This document shows, piece after piece, positions 1 through 8,445 of a stretch of DNA of 64,000 nt. Position 1 is the stretch's first letter, and every line of letters begins with the position of its first letter. Source of the DNA: Fibrobacterota bacterium (GTDB taxonomy: Bacteria > Fibrobacterota > Fibrobacteria > UBA11236); assembly GCA_028287505.1 (NCBI GenBank), contig JAQBPN010000087.1, positions 1 through 64,000 on the forward strand, read 5' to 3'. Below the pieces are notes generated by a model. It was not told where the DNA came from. It ran no database searches and worked only from the letters and a program-made list of their open reading frames with translations. The position numbers were made by a program, and so were the translations under genes.

Positions 1-1507
1 CGTGGTTCCGGATGGCGCCGGAGGATAGCTCCACCCCGTTGCATACGATGTCGTACTGGAACGCGTTGATCTCCAGGGGGTTCTTGGTAAGCAGCGCTTC
101 CATCCCGCCCTGGGGCATGGAGAACGGGTTGTGCGAGAAGGCGATGCACTTGTTCTCTTCGTCCCATTCGAACATGGGGAAATCCACGATCCAGGCGAAG
201 CGGAACACGTTGTTGTCGATCAGGTCGAGGTCCTTGGCCACCTTCTTGCGGATTTCGCCGGCGATTTTGGCGGCCACGTCTTTCTTGTCGCAGACGAAGA
301 AGACCGCGTCGCCTGCGGCGCCATTGGCGCCGCCAGTCACGCCGCATTGGGCGCGCAGGCTTTCCTGCTGCTCGGGGGTGAGGAACTTCGCCAAAGGCCC
401 CTTGATGGGCGCGGCGGCATCACCCGTCCAGACCAGATAGGCCAGGCCCTTGGAGCCCACGGACTGGGCGAACTCGACCAGTTTGTCGAAGAATGAGCGG
501 GGCTTGTCGGCGATGTTCTTGACGGGAATGGCGCGCACGACCATGCCGGCGGCGACCCCGTTCTTGAAGGCCTGGAACCCGGACTCGGCGAACAAGGCGC
601 TCACGTCGCGGATTTCGATCGGGATGCGCAGATCGGGTTTGTCCGAACCGTACTTGAGCATGGAATCGGCGTAAGTGATGCGCTGGAAGGGAATGCCGTC
701 GACCTTCTTCTTGGTGAATTCCACGAAGGTGCCGTGCACGACCTTCTCGACGGCCTCGAACACGTCGTCCTGGGTCACGAAGGACATTTCGATATCGAGC
801 TGATAGAATTCGCCGGGCGAACGATCCGCGCGGGCGTCCTCATCGCGGAAGCAGGGAGCGATCTGGAAATAGCGATCGAAACCGGCCACCATCAGCAGTT
901 GCTTGAACTGCTGGGGCGCCTGGGGCAGGGCGTAGAAGCGCCCGGGATGGATGCGGCTGGGCACCAGGTAATCGCGCGCGCCTTCCGGCGAGCTGCTGGT
1001 GAGGATGGGCGTCTGGAATTCCATGAAGCCGCCGTCGGTCATGCGGCGGCGGAGGCTGGAAATCACCTGCTGCCGCAGGATGATGTTCTTGTGCAATTTG
1101 TCCCGACGCAGATCCAGAAATCGGTATTTGAGCCTCAGGTCCTCGGGGCTCTCTTCTTTTCCATCGACCAGGATGGGCAATTGCTCGGCCATGGACTGCA
1201 CGGTCATTTCCTGGACCACGATTTCGATCTCGCCGGTGGGCATGGAAGGATTGACGGTGCCTTCACCGCGGGCGATGACCTTGCCAGTGATGGTAATGAC
1301 GCTCTCATAGCGAAGCCGGGTCGCCTGATCGAAAAAGGGCCGCTCAGGATGGAATACCACCTGGGAAATGCCGTAATGATCCCGCAAATCGATGAACAGG
1401 AAGTGGCCGTGATCGCGGCGCCGGAATACCCAACCGGAGAGCCGGACGGTGTCGCCGACGTTGGATTTCCTCAATTCACCGCAAGTATGAGAACGATATG
1501 GATGCAT
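1..1507 (-). CDS. aspS: Aspartyl-tRNA synthetase, N-terminal 502 codons (partial)
   Basis: Charges tRNA-Asp with aspartate in the cytoplasm. The minus-strand frame stays open from an ATG at 1507 to the left edge, so the C-terminus is outside the window. Translation starts [15 protein letters not shown] and continues into the OB-fold anticodon-binding domain (about residues 1-110, with [10 protein letters not shown] and FIDLRDHYG). The class II catalytic core follows, with motif 2 visible as [16 protein letters not shown] near residue 210. Residues of about 290-420 match the GAD insertion that marks bacterial-type AspRS (about 590 aa in full). The visible end [12 protein letters not shown] is typical of the family. 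It appears monocistronic at its 5' end, with a promoter at 1625-1653. All plus-strand open frames between 12 and 1609 are shadows of this gene. Confidence 0.95.
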   Translation of the reverse strand, partial: MHPYRSHTCGELRKSNVGDTVRLSGWVFRRRDHGHFLFIDLRDHYGISQVVFHPERPFFDQATRLRYESVITITGKVIARGEGTVNPSMPTGEIEIVVQEMTVQSMAEQLPILVDGKEESPEDLRLKYRFLDLRRDKLHKNIILRQQVISSLRRRMTDGGFMEFQTPILTSSSPEGARDYLVPSRIHPGRFYALPQAPQQFKQLLMVAGFDRYFQIAPCFRDEDARADRSPGEFYQLDIEMSFVTQDDVFEAVEKVVHGTFVEFTKKKVDGIPFQRITYADSMLKYGSDKPDLRIPIEIRDVSALFAESGFQAFKNGVAAGMVVRAIPVKNIADKPRSFFDKLVEFAQSVGSKGLAYLVWTGDAAAPIKGPLAKFLTPEQQESLRAQCGVTGGANGAAGDAVFFVCDKKDVAAKIAGEIRKKVAKDLDLIDNNVFRFAWIVDFPMFEWDEENKCIAFSHNPFSMPQGGMEALLTKNPLEINAFQYDIVCNGVELSSGAIRNH

Positions 1508-1624
1508 AGCCCTTTTTCCCGGAAATTCCGTACCCGCTTCTTGGAAACGGGTCCGCTTTGGCCAATCCGCGCCATTATGGCCGGTGCCCGAGCCTTGAAA
1601 TCAGTTTGAAAATACAGGTTGGTA

Positions 1625-1653
1625 ATTATAGTAGAATAACGGGCATGCCCCAA
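1625..1653 (-). promoter_or_regulatory. Putative sigma70-type promoter of aspS
   Basis: On the minus strand a perfect TATAAT (1625-1630) lies 17 bp downstream of TTGGGG (1648-1653). The predicted transcription start is near 1618, about 110 nt before the aspS ATG. The -35 box sits inside one arm of the inverted repeat at 1648-1678, which could affect its use. The -10 match is excellent and the -35 is moderate. Confidence 0.5.
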
Positions 1654-1678
1654 TCCCGGGCGCTACAAGGGATTGGGG
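1648..1678. terminator. Perfect 10-bp inverted repeat, hairpin or operator
   Basis: CCCCAATCCC and GGGATTGGGG are separated by 11 nt. On the plus strand a short T-run follows 11 nt later, too far for a textbook intrinsic terminator, and no plus-strand gene lies upstream. Because it overlaps the -35 box of the aspS promoter, an operator or attenuator role is equally possible. Confidence 0.35.
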
Positions 1679-1805
1679 GGAATGGCCCTTTTTAATTAAA
1701 TTGGACGGATTCCCCATGCGGACTAAACCCCATCCCTACATTACTGCCATTCCGGGACAACGCGCTCACAGCCGTGTCCTCTCCCTGCGCGCTCTCCGCC
1801 AACTC

Positions 1806-1850
1806 TGCGGCCATCGCCCCTGCGGCCATCGCCCCTGCGGCCATCGCCCC
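1806..1850. repeat. Three tandem copies of a 15-bp unit
   Basis: TGCGGCCATCGCCCC is repeated three times without mismatch just upstream of the CNNM-family gene. A partial fourth start (TGCGG) follows. The unit is a multiple of three and gives an Ala-Met-Ala-Ala-Gly type repeat in a minus-strand frame, but that frame has no other sign of coding. The rest of 1508-1889 holds only the aspS promoter and the inverted repeat. Confidence 0.8.
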
Positions 1851-1889
1851 TGCGGGCAGCGCGCCTAAGGTGCGCCCCTCCTCCCTCCC

Positions 1890-3245
1890 ATGAACGGCAT
1901 AGGCTTCGAACTTTTCTTCATTTTCGTTCTCATCCTGGCGAACGGTGTCTTCGCCATGACCGAAATCGCCGTCGTCTCGGCCCGCAAGGCGCGCTTGCAG
2001 CAATGGGCCAACGAAGGCAACCAGCGCGCGCAGAACGCGCTCGATCTGGCCAACTCGCCCAACCGCTTCCTGGCCACGATCCAGGTGGTCATAACGTTGA
2101 TCACTTTGCTGACCGGCGCCTATGGAGGCAGTACCATCGCGGAGAAGGTCGCGTCCCATCTTGAGGGGTTCCCGTTCCTGTCCGAGTACCGCCAGCGCAT
2201 CGGACTCACCCTGGTGGTATTCTTCGTCGGATTCCTCCAGGTGATTTTCGGAGAACTGGTCCCCAAGACCGTGGCCCTCAACCATGCCGAGAAAATCGCC
2301 GCCCTGGCCGCATGGCCCATGCAGATCATCTCCCGCATCGCCTATCCCGCCGTGTCCCTGCTCGGGATCATCACCGATTTCATCCTGCGCGTCATGGGAA
2401 GCAAACCTTCCAGCGAGCCCCCGGTCACGGGCGACGAGATCAACGTGATGATCGCCCAGGGCACGGAAGCCGGCGTGTTCCAGGAATCCCAGCAGGACAT
2501 GGTGGAAAGCGTGATCGAGCTCAACGAGCGCCGCATCAACAGCATCATGACCCCGCGTCCGGACATCGTCTGGCTGGACGTGGAAGCCCCTTTCGAGGAG
2601 AACCGGGAGAAGATCCTGGGAAGTTCCTATTCCCGTTTTCCCGTGTGCCGCGACGGACTGGACGACGTGCTGGGAATCATCCATACCAAGGACATGCTGG
2701 CGGACTGCATCTCCGGAAAAGCCATCGACCTGCAGGGGCACACGCGCCGGGCCCTGACGATTCCGGAAACCATCCCCGTTCTGAAATCGTTGGAGTCCTT
2801 CAAGGAATCCGGAATCCATATCGCCCTGGTCATCGACGAATACGGAAGCCTGCAGGGATTGGTCACCTTGAACGACATCATGGAAGCCATCGTGGGCGAC
2901 ATCGACACCCACGATCAGAAGGAAGAGAAGCCGGGCGCCATCCAGCGCGAGGACGGTTCATGGCTGGTGGACGGCATGCAGCCCATCGAGGACTTCAAGG
3001 AACTGATGGAGATCGACCATCTCCCCGAAGAGGATACGGACACCTATCAGACCCTGGGCGGATTCGTGATGATGAAGCTGGGCCGCATCCCCAAGGCCGG
3101 CGAACATTTCCACCAGGACGATGTGCGCTACGAAGTGATGGATATGGACGGGAACCGGGTGGACAAGGTCCTGGTCAAGAAGGAAGCGGAGCCTGATCCT
3201 GAGGAGCGATCCCGGAATCCTTCTTCTCCGCAGACTCGGGAATAA
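1890..3245 (+). CDS. CNNM/CorC-type hemolysin-family membrane protein
   Basis: A 451-residue inner-membrane protein of the HlyC/CorC (CNNM) family, whose members are implicated in Mg2+/Co2+ transport. Residues of about 5-180 form the DUF21 domain with four hydrophobic segments and the family signatures FAMTEIAVVSARKARLQ and FGELVPKTVALNHAEK. Residues of about 205-330 hold a CBS pair (SIMTPRPDIVWLDVE; HIALVIDEYGSLQGLVTLNDIMEAIVGD). A C-terminal CorC/HlyC domain (about 345-435) follows, with DGMQPIEDF and TYQTLGGFVM. Start: the ATG shown fits the family N-terminus. The last 71 bp overlap the 3' end of the convergent FapA-like gene. No flanking transport gene indicates the substrate, so the ion is not assigned. 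Confidence 0.9.
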   Translation: MNGIGFELFFIFVLILANGVFAMTEIAVVSARKARLQQWANEGNQRAQNALDLANSPNRFLATIQVVITLITLLTGAYGGSTIAEKVASHLEGFPFLSEYRQRIGLTLVVFFVGFLQVIFGELVPKTVALNHAEKIAALAAWPMQIISRIAYPAVSLLGIITDFILRVMGSKPSSEPPVTGDEINVMIAQGTEAGVFQESQQDMVESVIELNERRINSIMTPRPDIVWLDVEAPFEENREKILGSSYSRFPVCRDGLDDVLGIIHTKDMLADCISGKAIDLQGHTRRALTIPETIPVLKSLESFKESGIHIALVIDEYGSLQGLVTLNDIMEAIVGDIDTHDQKEEKPGAIQREDGSWLVDGMQPIEDFKELMEIDHLPEEDTDTYQTLGGFVMMKLGRIPKAGEHFHQDDVRYEVMDMDGNRVDKVLVKKEAEPDPEERSRNPSSPQTRE

Positions 3246-4716
3246 GCGAGCGGGACACCAGTCCGGTGGGGGCCCACAGCCATTCCTTTTTCACGTCGCC
3301 TTCTTCGAGCTCGCGCATGTGGCCGTAAAGCTCAAGCACTCCGCCCCACACCACTTTCTCAGTCACCGCGAACTTGCCCACGTGCTTGGGCGCCGCGTTC
3401 ATGACTGAGTTCAGCCTTTCCTTTTCGGCTTCGATATCCTTCTCCGCCTTCTTGATGGCGGAATAGGCCTCCACCACGGCTTTGAGTTCCGCCTTGGACC
3501 GGTCGGACATGGTGGCTCCGTGCCGGGCCATCATCACCTTCATGCCCTTGAGCTTTATTTCGATGGGAGTCAGCTTGCCTTCCAGCTCCGCCTTCAGATG
3601 TTCGATTTCCTTCAAGCGCAGCTTGGCGGCCTCCGCCTCCTTGTCCAGGATGCGGATATGGGTATGGCAGCCTTCCCCGCCCAGTACGGCGATGGAAACC
3701 TCTCCGTAAGCCTTGATGTCGCCGCCCACCACCGAGCAGCCGACCTTGTCCGCCTTGAATGCGGTGGCCGTCACCTGACAGCTGCGCAGGCCCTTTTCGG
3801 CTACCACCGTCCCGCCTTCGCATTCCAGCCTGATGTCCTGGGCGCTTTGCACGTGGATGGCGGTCTTGGCGGCGATGAGGCCTTTTCCGTGGCCGTAGAC
3901 GCCCGACTTGATCTTGACTCCGGCTCCATGGGAGATCACCTGCGCGCCCTCGACGGTGCCTTCCACGGTGATGTTGCCTTCCGCTTCCACGATGAACCCG
4001 TCGGTCACGTTGCCCATCACCTGGATGTCTCCCAGGTAATGCAGGTTCCCGGTGTGGAAGTCCACGTCGCCCTTGAGCACGTAGGTCACGCCCACGCAGA
4101 CCGCGCCGGCCTGATGGTAGACGTAGCCGCTCACCAGCGCTTGCAGTTCCAGGCCGTCGGCGCTGACCGCGGTGTTGGCTCCCAGCTTGAATTGGATATC
4201 CTTGGCGGGTTGGGCCGGCTGGAGCTTTCCGAAAATGTCCATGCCTTCCGTTCCCTGCACGGCCGGGGTTTTCAACGCCAGCACGTCGCCCTTCTTGACC
4301 TGATGGATGTTGTCGACGTTCTTGTAGTCGGCCTTGCCGTCCTTGCCCACCACCGGTTTCAGATCCGTATCGATTTTGATCTTCTCCTGGATGCTGGCGT
4401 CGCGGCTGGGCTTGGGCGGATTCCCCTGGGCGATGATCTGCCCGCGATCATATTGTTTGCCCGCGATCATGCGATCGACGGCGGCCCAATCCACGCCGTT
4501 GACCACTTGCAGTTCCTGGAGTTTTTTGGCGACATCGTCGCGCGTAAGATTGATGCCGGAAAGCGCGATGGTGCTCTTGATGGTCAGGGTGGCTCGCTGG
4601 GGTTCGGCCTTGATTTCAAGATAATCGGAAGGACTGCCTACGGTTGTAGGAGCAATCATGGCCCCCGGAGTTGGATTTTCTCCCGAGGGCTTTCCGTCCT
4701 TGGAAACCTCGGCCAT
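3175..4716 (-). CDS. FapA/DUF342-family polymer-forming protein
   Basis: A 513-residue cytosolic protein of the FapA (DUF342) family. An N-terminal domain (about 35-150) is followed by a long right-handed beta-helix-like region (about 150-370) with regular hydrophobic and glycine repeats such as GNITVEGTVEGAQV and GDIKAYGEVSIAVLGGEG. A charged coiled coil (about 370-440) has the family motif ILDKEAEAAKLRLKEIEHLKAE. In other bacteria FapA-type proteins are linked to flagellar assembly or to membrane-anchored signalling. No flagellar or chemotaxis genes lie here, so the role is open. The ATG at 4716 lies about 7 nt downstream of a good -10 box, which would make a leaderless mRNA. The 3' end overlaps the convergent CNNM gene by 71 bp. 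Confidence 0.85.
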   Translation of the reverse strand: MAEVSKDGKPSGENPTPGAMIAPTTVGSPSDYLEIKAEPQRATLTIKSTIALSGINLTRDDVAKKLQELQVVNGVDWAAVDRMIAGKQYDRGQIIAQGNPPKPSRDASIQEKIKIDTDLKPVVGKDGKADYKNVDNIHQVKKGDVLALKTPAVQGTEGMDIFGKLQPAQPAKDIQFKLGANTAVSADGLELQALVSGYVYHQAGAVCVGVTYVLKGDVDFHTGNLHYLGDIQVMGNVTDGFIVEAEGNITVEGTVEGAQVISHGAGVKIKSGVYGHGKGLIAAKTAIHVQSAQDIRLECEGGTVVAEKGLRSCQVTATAFKADKVGCSVVGGDIKAYGEVSIAVLGGEGCHTHIRILDKEAEAAKLRLKEIEHLKAELEGKLTPIEIKLKGMKVMMARHGATMSDRSKAELKAVVEAYSAIKKAEKDIEAEKERLNSVMNAAPKHVGKFAVTEKVVWGGVLELYGHMRELEEGDVKKEWLWAPTGLVSRSLIPESAEKKDSGIAPQDQAPLPS

Positions 4717-4722
4717 GCTACT

Positions 4723-4752
4723 AGTATATGACCTTACGCGAAATTACGACAA
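4723..4752 (-). promoter_or_regulatory. Putative promoter of the FapA-like gene, nearly leaderless
   Basis: Minus-strand TTGTCG (4747-4752) and TATACT (4723-4728) are separated by 18 bp. The expected transcription start falls on or next to the ATG at 4716, and no Shine-Dalgarno sequence lies between. Either the mRNA is leaderless, or an upstream promoter (for example TAAAAT near 4807-4812) supplies a leader. Confidence 0.45.
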
Positions 4753-4779
4753 TCCCTTAATTCTAACCCCGTGGTAAGC

Positions 4780-4796
4780 ATCACATTTATTGTGAT
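4780..4796. promoter_or_regulatory. 17-bp palindrome ATCACA-N5-TGTGAT
   Basis: It lies between lpxB and the FapA-like gene, about 30 bp upstream of the putative -35 box. The half-sites are inverted relative to a CRP site (TGTGA-N6-TCACA), so CRP is not implied. It could be an operator or a weak hairpin after lpxB. Confidence 0.3.
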
Positions 4797-4828
4797 TAAA
4801 GTGCTATTTTACCCGGATTTTAGCGTTT

Positions 4829-5998
4829 TCAAGACTTTTTGGAAGCCTTGGCCTCGGGCGCCCGTACCTGCCAGGATACCTGCAAAAGCCCGGCACAGGC
4901 CTCCACCGCAACTTGAGCCCCTGTCGCGGGCCCCATCCGTTCGGCCAGCTTTTCCAGGCAACGCCCCCAACCCGGAGCATGGTCCCGCCTCTTTTCCAGC
5001 TCCAGAAAGCGCGCGGGATCCGGACCCGGCGCGGTGCCCGCCCATTCCGGAAACATGTCTTCTCCGGAGAGAAGATTGGGCAGGGCGAGGCGCGAATCTC
5101 CCAACGCCCGGCGTCCCAAAGCCAACGTCAAGGGATCGACTATTGCCAGCACCAGGGTGGGCACGCGATGGAGCGCCAATTCCAGGGTGATGGTTCCGGG
5201 AAACGCGATGGCATGGCGCGTCTCCGCGAAGATGCTTTCCTTGTCGGTGCAAAGACGCAACCTTGCGGCGAAACGCCCATCGGCATGGGTAGCAAGAATC
5301 TCGCGGGCCGCGCTCGCGAGATGGACGGGAACGAGCACGGCCACTTTTCCGCCGCCGGCTTCCGGGAAACGTCCGACGCGATCCAACAGGTCCAGCCAGA
5401 CGGGAAGATTGCGCCGCAGCACGGGCAGACGGCTCCCCGGGCAAAGCAGCAGCAGATTTTTTTCCCGGCCCGGCGCGGTCTCCGGCGCGGCCAGGAAATG
5501 CCCCGCGGTGACGCGGGAAGCCGCCGCGGCGAATGATTCCATTTCGAAGGGAAAGAGGGCGTGGACGTGGCAACCCTGCAAGGCCGCGGCCGCTCGCCGG
5601 ATTTTCCGGGCCGGATTGCGATAGGCCCAGGCCTGGGGCGGCGCCACGAAACACACCGGAACGCCCAGGTTACGCGCCTTCCGGGCCAGGCGCAGATTCA
5701 ATCCCGGATAATCGACCAGCAGGACCAGGTGGGGACGGAAACGCCGCATTTCCCTTACCGCCGCCCGATACATCCGCACCGCGAACAGGGTGTTCCGGAT
5801 CACGTCCCAGGCCCCGCTGAAGGCCGTATCGGCGATGGGAAAAAGGGCTTGGAGCCCGCAGGCTTCCGCCGCGGCCCCGCCCAGCCCGCGCAGTTCCGAA
5901 CCGGGAAAGCGCTCCAGCAAGGGCTCGAGGATTTCTCCCAGGATCCGATCGCCGGACACCTCCCCCGCGGACACGAAAATCCTAGGGCCGCCGGTCAC
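4829..5998 (-). CDS. lpxB: Lipid-A-disaccharide synthase
   Basis: Joins UDP-2,3-diacylglucosamine to lipid X to make the lipid A disaccharide at the cytoplasmic face of the inner membrane. The 389-residue product has the family landmarks in order: FVSAGEVSGD (8-17), GLGGAAAEACG, VDYPGLNLRLARKARNLGVPV (the family's VDxPxFN block), PPQAWAYR, LLLCPGSR and FPGTITLELAL. The start is GTG at 5998, three nt after the stop of the HAD gene, so the two are probably cotranscribed. Its presence indicates an LPS-bearing outer membrane. The C-terminal 40 residues are divergent and Ala-rich. lpxA, lpxC and lpxD are not in the window. Confidence 0.93.
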   Translation of the reverse strand: MTGGPRIFVSAGEVSGDRILGEILEPLLERFPGSELRGLGGAAAEACGLQALFPIADTAFSGAWDVIRNTLFAVRMYRAAVREMRRFRPHLVLLVDYPGLNLRLARKARNLGVPVCFVAPPQAWAYRNPARKIRRAAAALQGCHVHALFPFEMESFAAAASRVTAGHFLAAPETAPGREKNLLLLCPGSRLPVLRRNLPVWLDLLDRVGRFPEAGGGKVAVLVPVHLASAAREILATHADGRFAARLRLCTDKESIFAETRHAIAFPGTITLELALHRVPTLVLAIVDPLTLALGRRALGDSRLALPNLLSGEDMFPEWAGTAPGPDPARFLELEKRRDHAPGWGRCLEKLAERMGPATGAQVAVEACAGLLQVSWQVRAPEAKASKKS

Positions 5999-6001
5999 GT
6001 C

Positions 6002-6736
6002 TCATGCCAGGGTTTCCGGATCAATATCCGTGAGGGACGTCACCACGCGATCGAATTCGTCTCCAATCACGGGCGAGGCGGTGTGGGGCGCGATCCAGAT
6101 CGTCGTCCAGCCCCGTTCCCGCGCGGATTCCAGGTTGTCGGGCCTATCGTCCGCGAAATGGATGTCGATGTCCCGGCCGTGACGCGAGCGCAGATGCGCA
6201 TCGACCTTGGCGTATGCTTGCGGATTGGGCTTGCCTTCCCAATCCATGAAGGCGATGTCGAAAATCCCGTCCAGGCGCGGGCCTTTGAACCCTTCCGCCC
6301 CGGACGCTCCGTCCACCGCATCGGCCAGATCCGCCATCTCCGCCGCCAACGCCTCCGGCAGCATGGCCCCCAGGCCCATCGCCCTAAGGCCGCGCACGGC
6401 CCAGTCCATGCGCGCGTTGGTGAAGATGTAGAAGGGATGAGGCAGCCGGGTCAGCCAGGCTTGCAATTGCGGGTCGGGCGGCGGCAGGTGGACCGCCTCG
6501 ATGGCGTGGATGAAATCGCAATAATGCCCGCGATCCACTCCGTGCAATTCCTCCAGCCCCTTCAGCGTGGTCCCGTATTCGTCCCACAACCGCACGCGCA
6601 GCGCATCGGCCTCATCGGAGGTGAATCCCAGGAAGGTGCGGATATAGAGATTGATGCGGTCGTCCACGGCGCGCAAAGTGGACAACGTGGACGGATAGAG
6701 CGTGTGATCGTAATCGAGCAGCAGGATTTTCTTCAC
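6002..6736 (-). CDS. HAD-superfamily hydrolase, pyrimidine 5'-nucleotidase-like
   Basis: A 244-residue HAD hydrolase that probably dephosphorylates a small phosphometabolite. Motif I is LLLDYDHTLYP (5-15, nucleophile Asp and second Asp), motif II is FYIFTNARMDW (Thr/Asn), the Lys is in WEGKPNPQAY, and motif III is IHFADDRPDNLESARERGW. The DxDxTLYP signature and helical cap fit the pyrimidine 5'-nucleotidase/SDT1 group. Start: GTG at 6736 overlaps the stop of the upstream Nudix gene by four bases (GTGA), a translational-coupling arrangement. A longer reading from 6904 would add 56 low-quality residues inside the Nudix gene. lpxB follows after three bases. Confidence 0.85.
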   Translation of the reverse strand: MKKILLLDYDHTLYPSTLSTLRAVDDRINLYIRTFLGFTSDEADALRVRLWDEYGTTLKGLEELHGVDRGHYCDFIHAIEAVHLPPPDPQLQAWLTRLPHPFYIFTNARMDWAVRGLRAMGLGAMLPEALAAEMADLADAVDGASGAEGFKGPRLDGIFDIAFMDWEGKPNPQAYAKVDAHLRSRHGRDIDIHFADDRPDNLESARERGWTTIWIAPHTASPVIGDEFDRVVTSLTDIDPETLA

Positions 6737-7287
6737 GGCAGGGCGGACTCCCAGAATTTTTCCAACACCCCGTAGGTGAACCCCCAGATGGCGCCGTCGC
6801 CCGTGCCCACGCGGATGCAGGGGAACGTGAGATCCGGATGGGAAAGGCTCATGGCCGCGTGAAGGCGATTGGCGGGGTCCCGGAGATAGCTTTGCGCCAG
6901 CCAATGGAACTCGGCGATTTCCAGGCTGGCCAAGGCCAGAACCGGCTTTTCCGGGAGCTCGAACAGGAAAGGGGCCACCTCCATGGGGCGGCCCATATGG
7001 ACTCCGGCCACGGCCATGGCCAAGGGCCGGACCAGGTGGCCGGGCTCCAGAACAATGCCGGTTTCCTCGAAGGTTTCGCGAATGCAGGTTTCCAGGAGAT
7101 CCTTGTCACCCTTTTCCCAACGACCGCCCGGCAAGGCGAAATGCCCGGACCAGGGGTCTTGGGGATTGGCCGCACGCCTCAAAAGCAGGTATTCCGGGTC
7201 CTGGCCCCGGGTCCGGATCAAAGCAACGGCGGCTTGAGGCGGATTGGCCCCGGCTTTGGGGGAATCGGAAGGGTTTATGAATGACAT
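6733..7287 (-). CDS. Nudix hydrolase, CoA pyrophosphatase-like
   Basis: A 184-residue Nudix enzyme that probably cleaves a nucleoside diphosphate linked to another group. The Nudix box is complete: GGRWEKGDKDLLETCIRETFEETGIV (about 63-88) contains GX5EX7REUXEEXGU. The preceding LLLRRAANPQDPWSGHFALPGG and the following VAPFLFEL resemble the NUDT7/8 (YeaB) CoA pyrophosphatase group. I chose the ATG at 7287, which begins MSFINPSDSPKAG; the open frame extends to 7416 but through low-complexity sequence. It is the first gene of the Nudix-HAD-lpxB operon and diverges from rlmN across about 115 bp. Confidence 0.85.
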   Translation of the reverse strand: MSFINPSDSPKAGANPPQAAVALIRTRGQDPEYLLLRRAANPQDPWSGHFALPGGRWEKGDKDLLETCIRETFEETGIVLEPGHLVRPLAMAVAGVHMGRPMEVAPFLFELPEKPVLALASLEIAEFHWLAQSYLRDPANRLHAAMSLSHPDLTFPCIRVGTGDGAIWGFTYGVLEKFWESALP

Positions 7288-7401
7288 GGTCCATTCATAA
7301 ACTATAAATATGCCTCCGCCCCCCGATTTTATTTGGGTTCCAGGGCTTCCAGGCCCGGGATTCAGGCCGGATATTACAATTTTTGCTAAATTGAATCCCG
7401 C

Positions 7402-8445
7402 ATGACCAAGTCGCACATCCTAGGCTCGAGCCTGCCTGAACTGGAGACGCTCGTCGTCTCCTTGGGGGAGCCCGCATTCAGGGCCCGCCAAATCCATAAC
7501 TGGATGTTCCGCAATCTGGAAACCGACTTCGCCAAAATGACCAACCTGCCCAAGCCGTTGCAGGAAAAACTGGAAGCCGCCGCCACCTGTTCGGTGCTCA
7601 AGGTCAAAGCCACCCAGGTTTCCACGGACGGCACCACCAAGTGGGTTTTCGAAACCCATGACGGCCACTTCTTCGAAACCGTGCTCATCCCCACCGAGGA
7701 TCGCCGCTCAATCTGCGTGTCCTCGCAAATCGGCTGCGCCATGGGTTGCACGTTCTGCCGCACCGCCACCATGGGATTCATCCGCAACCTCACCTTGGGG
7801 GAAATCCTCGAGCAGGCCCATTGGGTGAGTCGCCATGTGAAGGAAATGGACGGCGGACGCGTCAGCAACGCCATCTTCATGGGCATGGGCGAGCCGCTTC
7901 TGAATCTGGAGAACGTGGCCCGGGCCTGCGAGATCCTGAACTCCCAGGAAGGCTTCGGCATCGCCAAGGACAAGATCACGGTATCCACCTCCGGCGTGGT
8001 CCCCAAGATCCTGGAATGGGCCGTTCGCGCGCCCGATTTCAAATTGGCCATCAGCCTCAACGGCAGCAACGACACCGTCCGATCGGCATTGATGCCCATC
8101 AACCGGCGCTACAACATCGAGACCCTGCTCGAGACCGCGGACGAATACATCCGTCTCTCCGGACAGAAACTCACCTTCGAATACATTCTCATCCAGGGCA
8201 AAACCTGCACCCCGGAAGCGGCCCGCGAGCTGAAACGCATCGCGTCCCACCGGCACTGCAAAATCAACCTGATCCCGCTGAACCGCGGCAATCCGGACAT
8301 GCAGCCGCCTTCCGACGATGAAATAGCCGAATTCGAACGCATCCTCGCGCAGGGGGATTTTCAAGTCCTGCGCAGGCGGCCCCGGGGGCCCGATATTTAC
8401 GCCGCTTGCGGACAACTGGCCACAGAACAGAAAAAGGTAGCCTGA
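7402..8445 (+). CDS. rlmN: Dual-specificity 23S rRNA/tRNA m2A methyltransferase RlmN
   Basis: A radical-SAM enzyme that methylates C2 of A2503 in 23S rRNA and A37 in some tRNAs. The 347-residue protein has the cluster motif CX3CX2C at C112, C116 and C119 (GCAMGCTFCRTATMGF), then NAIFMGMGEPLLN, ITVSTSGVVPKI and LAISLNGSNDTVR. The second catalytic cysteine is in YAACGQL near residue 336. N-terminal FRARQIHNWMF is typical of the family. It begins at ATG 7402 with a possible -10 (TACAAT) about 25 nt upstream. The stop codon overlaps the next ATG (TGATG), so the two are translationally coupled. Confidence 0.95.
   Translation: MTKSHILGSSLPELETLVVSLGEPAFRARQIHNWMFRNLETDFAKMTNLPKPLQEKLEAAATCSVLKVKATQVSTDGTTKWVFETHDGHFFETVLIPTEDRRSICVSSQIGCAMGCTFCRTATMGFIRNLTLGEILEQAHWVSRHVKEMDGGRVSNAIFMGMGEPLLNLENVARACEILNSQEGFGIAKDKITVSTSGVVPKILEWAVRAPDFKLAISLNGSNDTVRSALMPINRRYNIETLLETADEYIRLSGQKLTFEYILIQGKTCTPEAARELKRIASHRHCKINLIPLNRGNPDMQPPSDDEIAEFERILAQGDFQVLRRRPRGPDIYAACGQLATEQKKVA

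Noticed and set aside
12-1609. Several plus-strand open frames, including one of 291 aa
   Set aside because: They are antisense shadows of aspS, whose minus-strand frame is open to the left edge and matches the family throughout.
4780-4796. CRP site upstream of the FapA-like gene
   Set aside because: The half-sites are in the opposite order to TGTGA-N6-TCACA.
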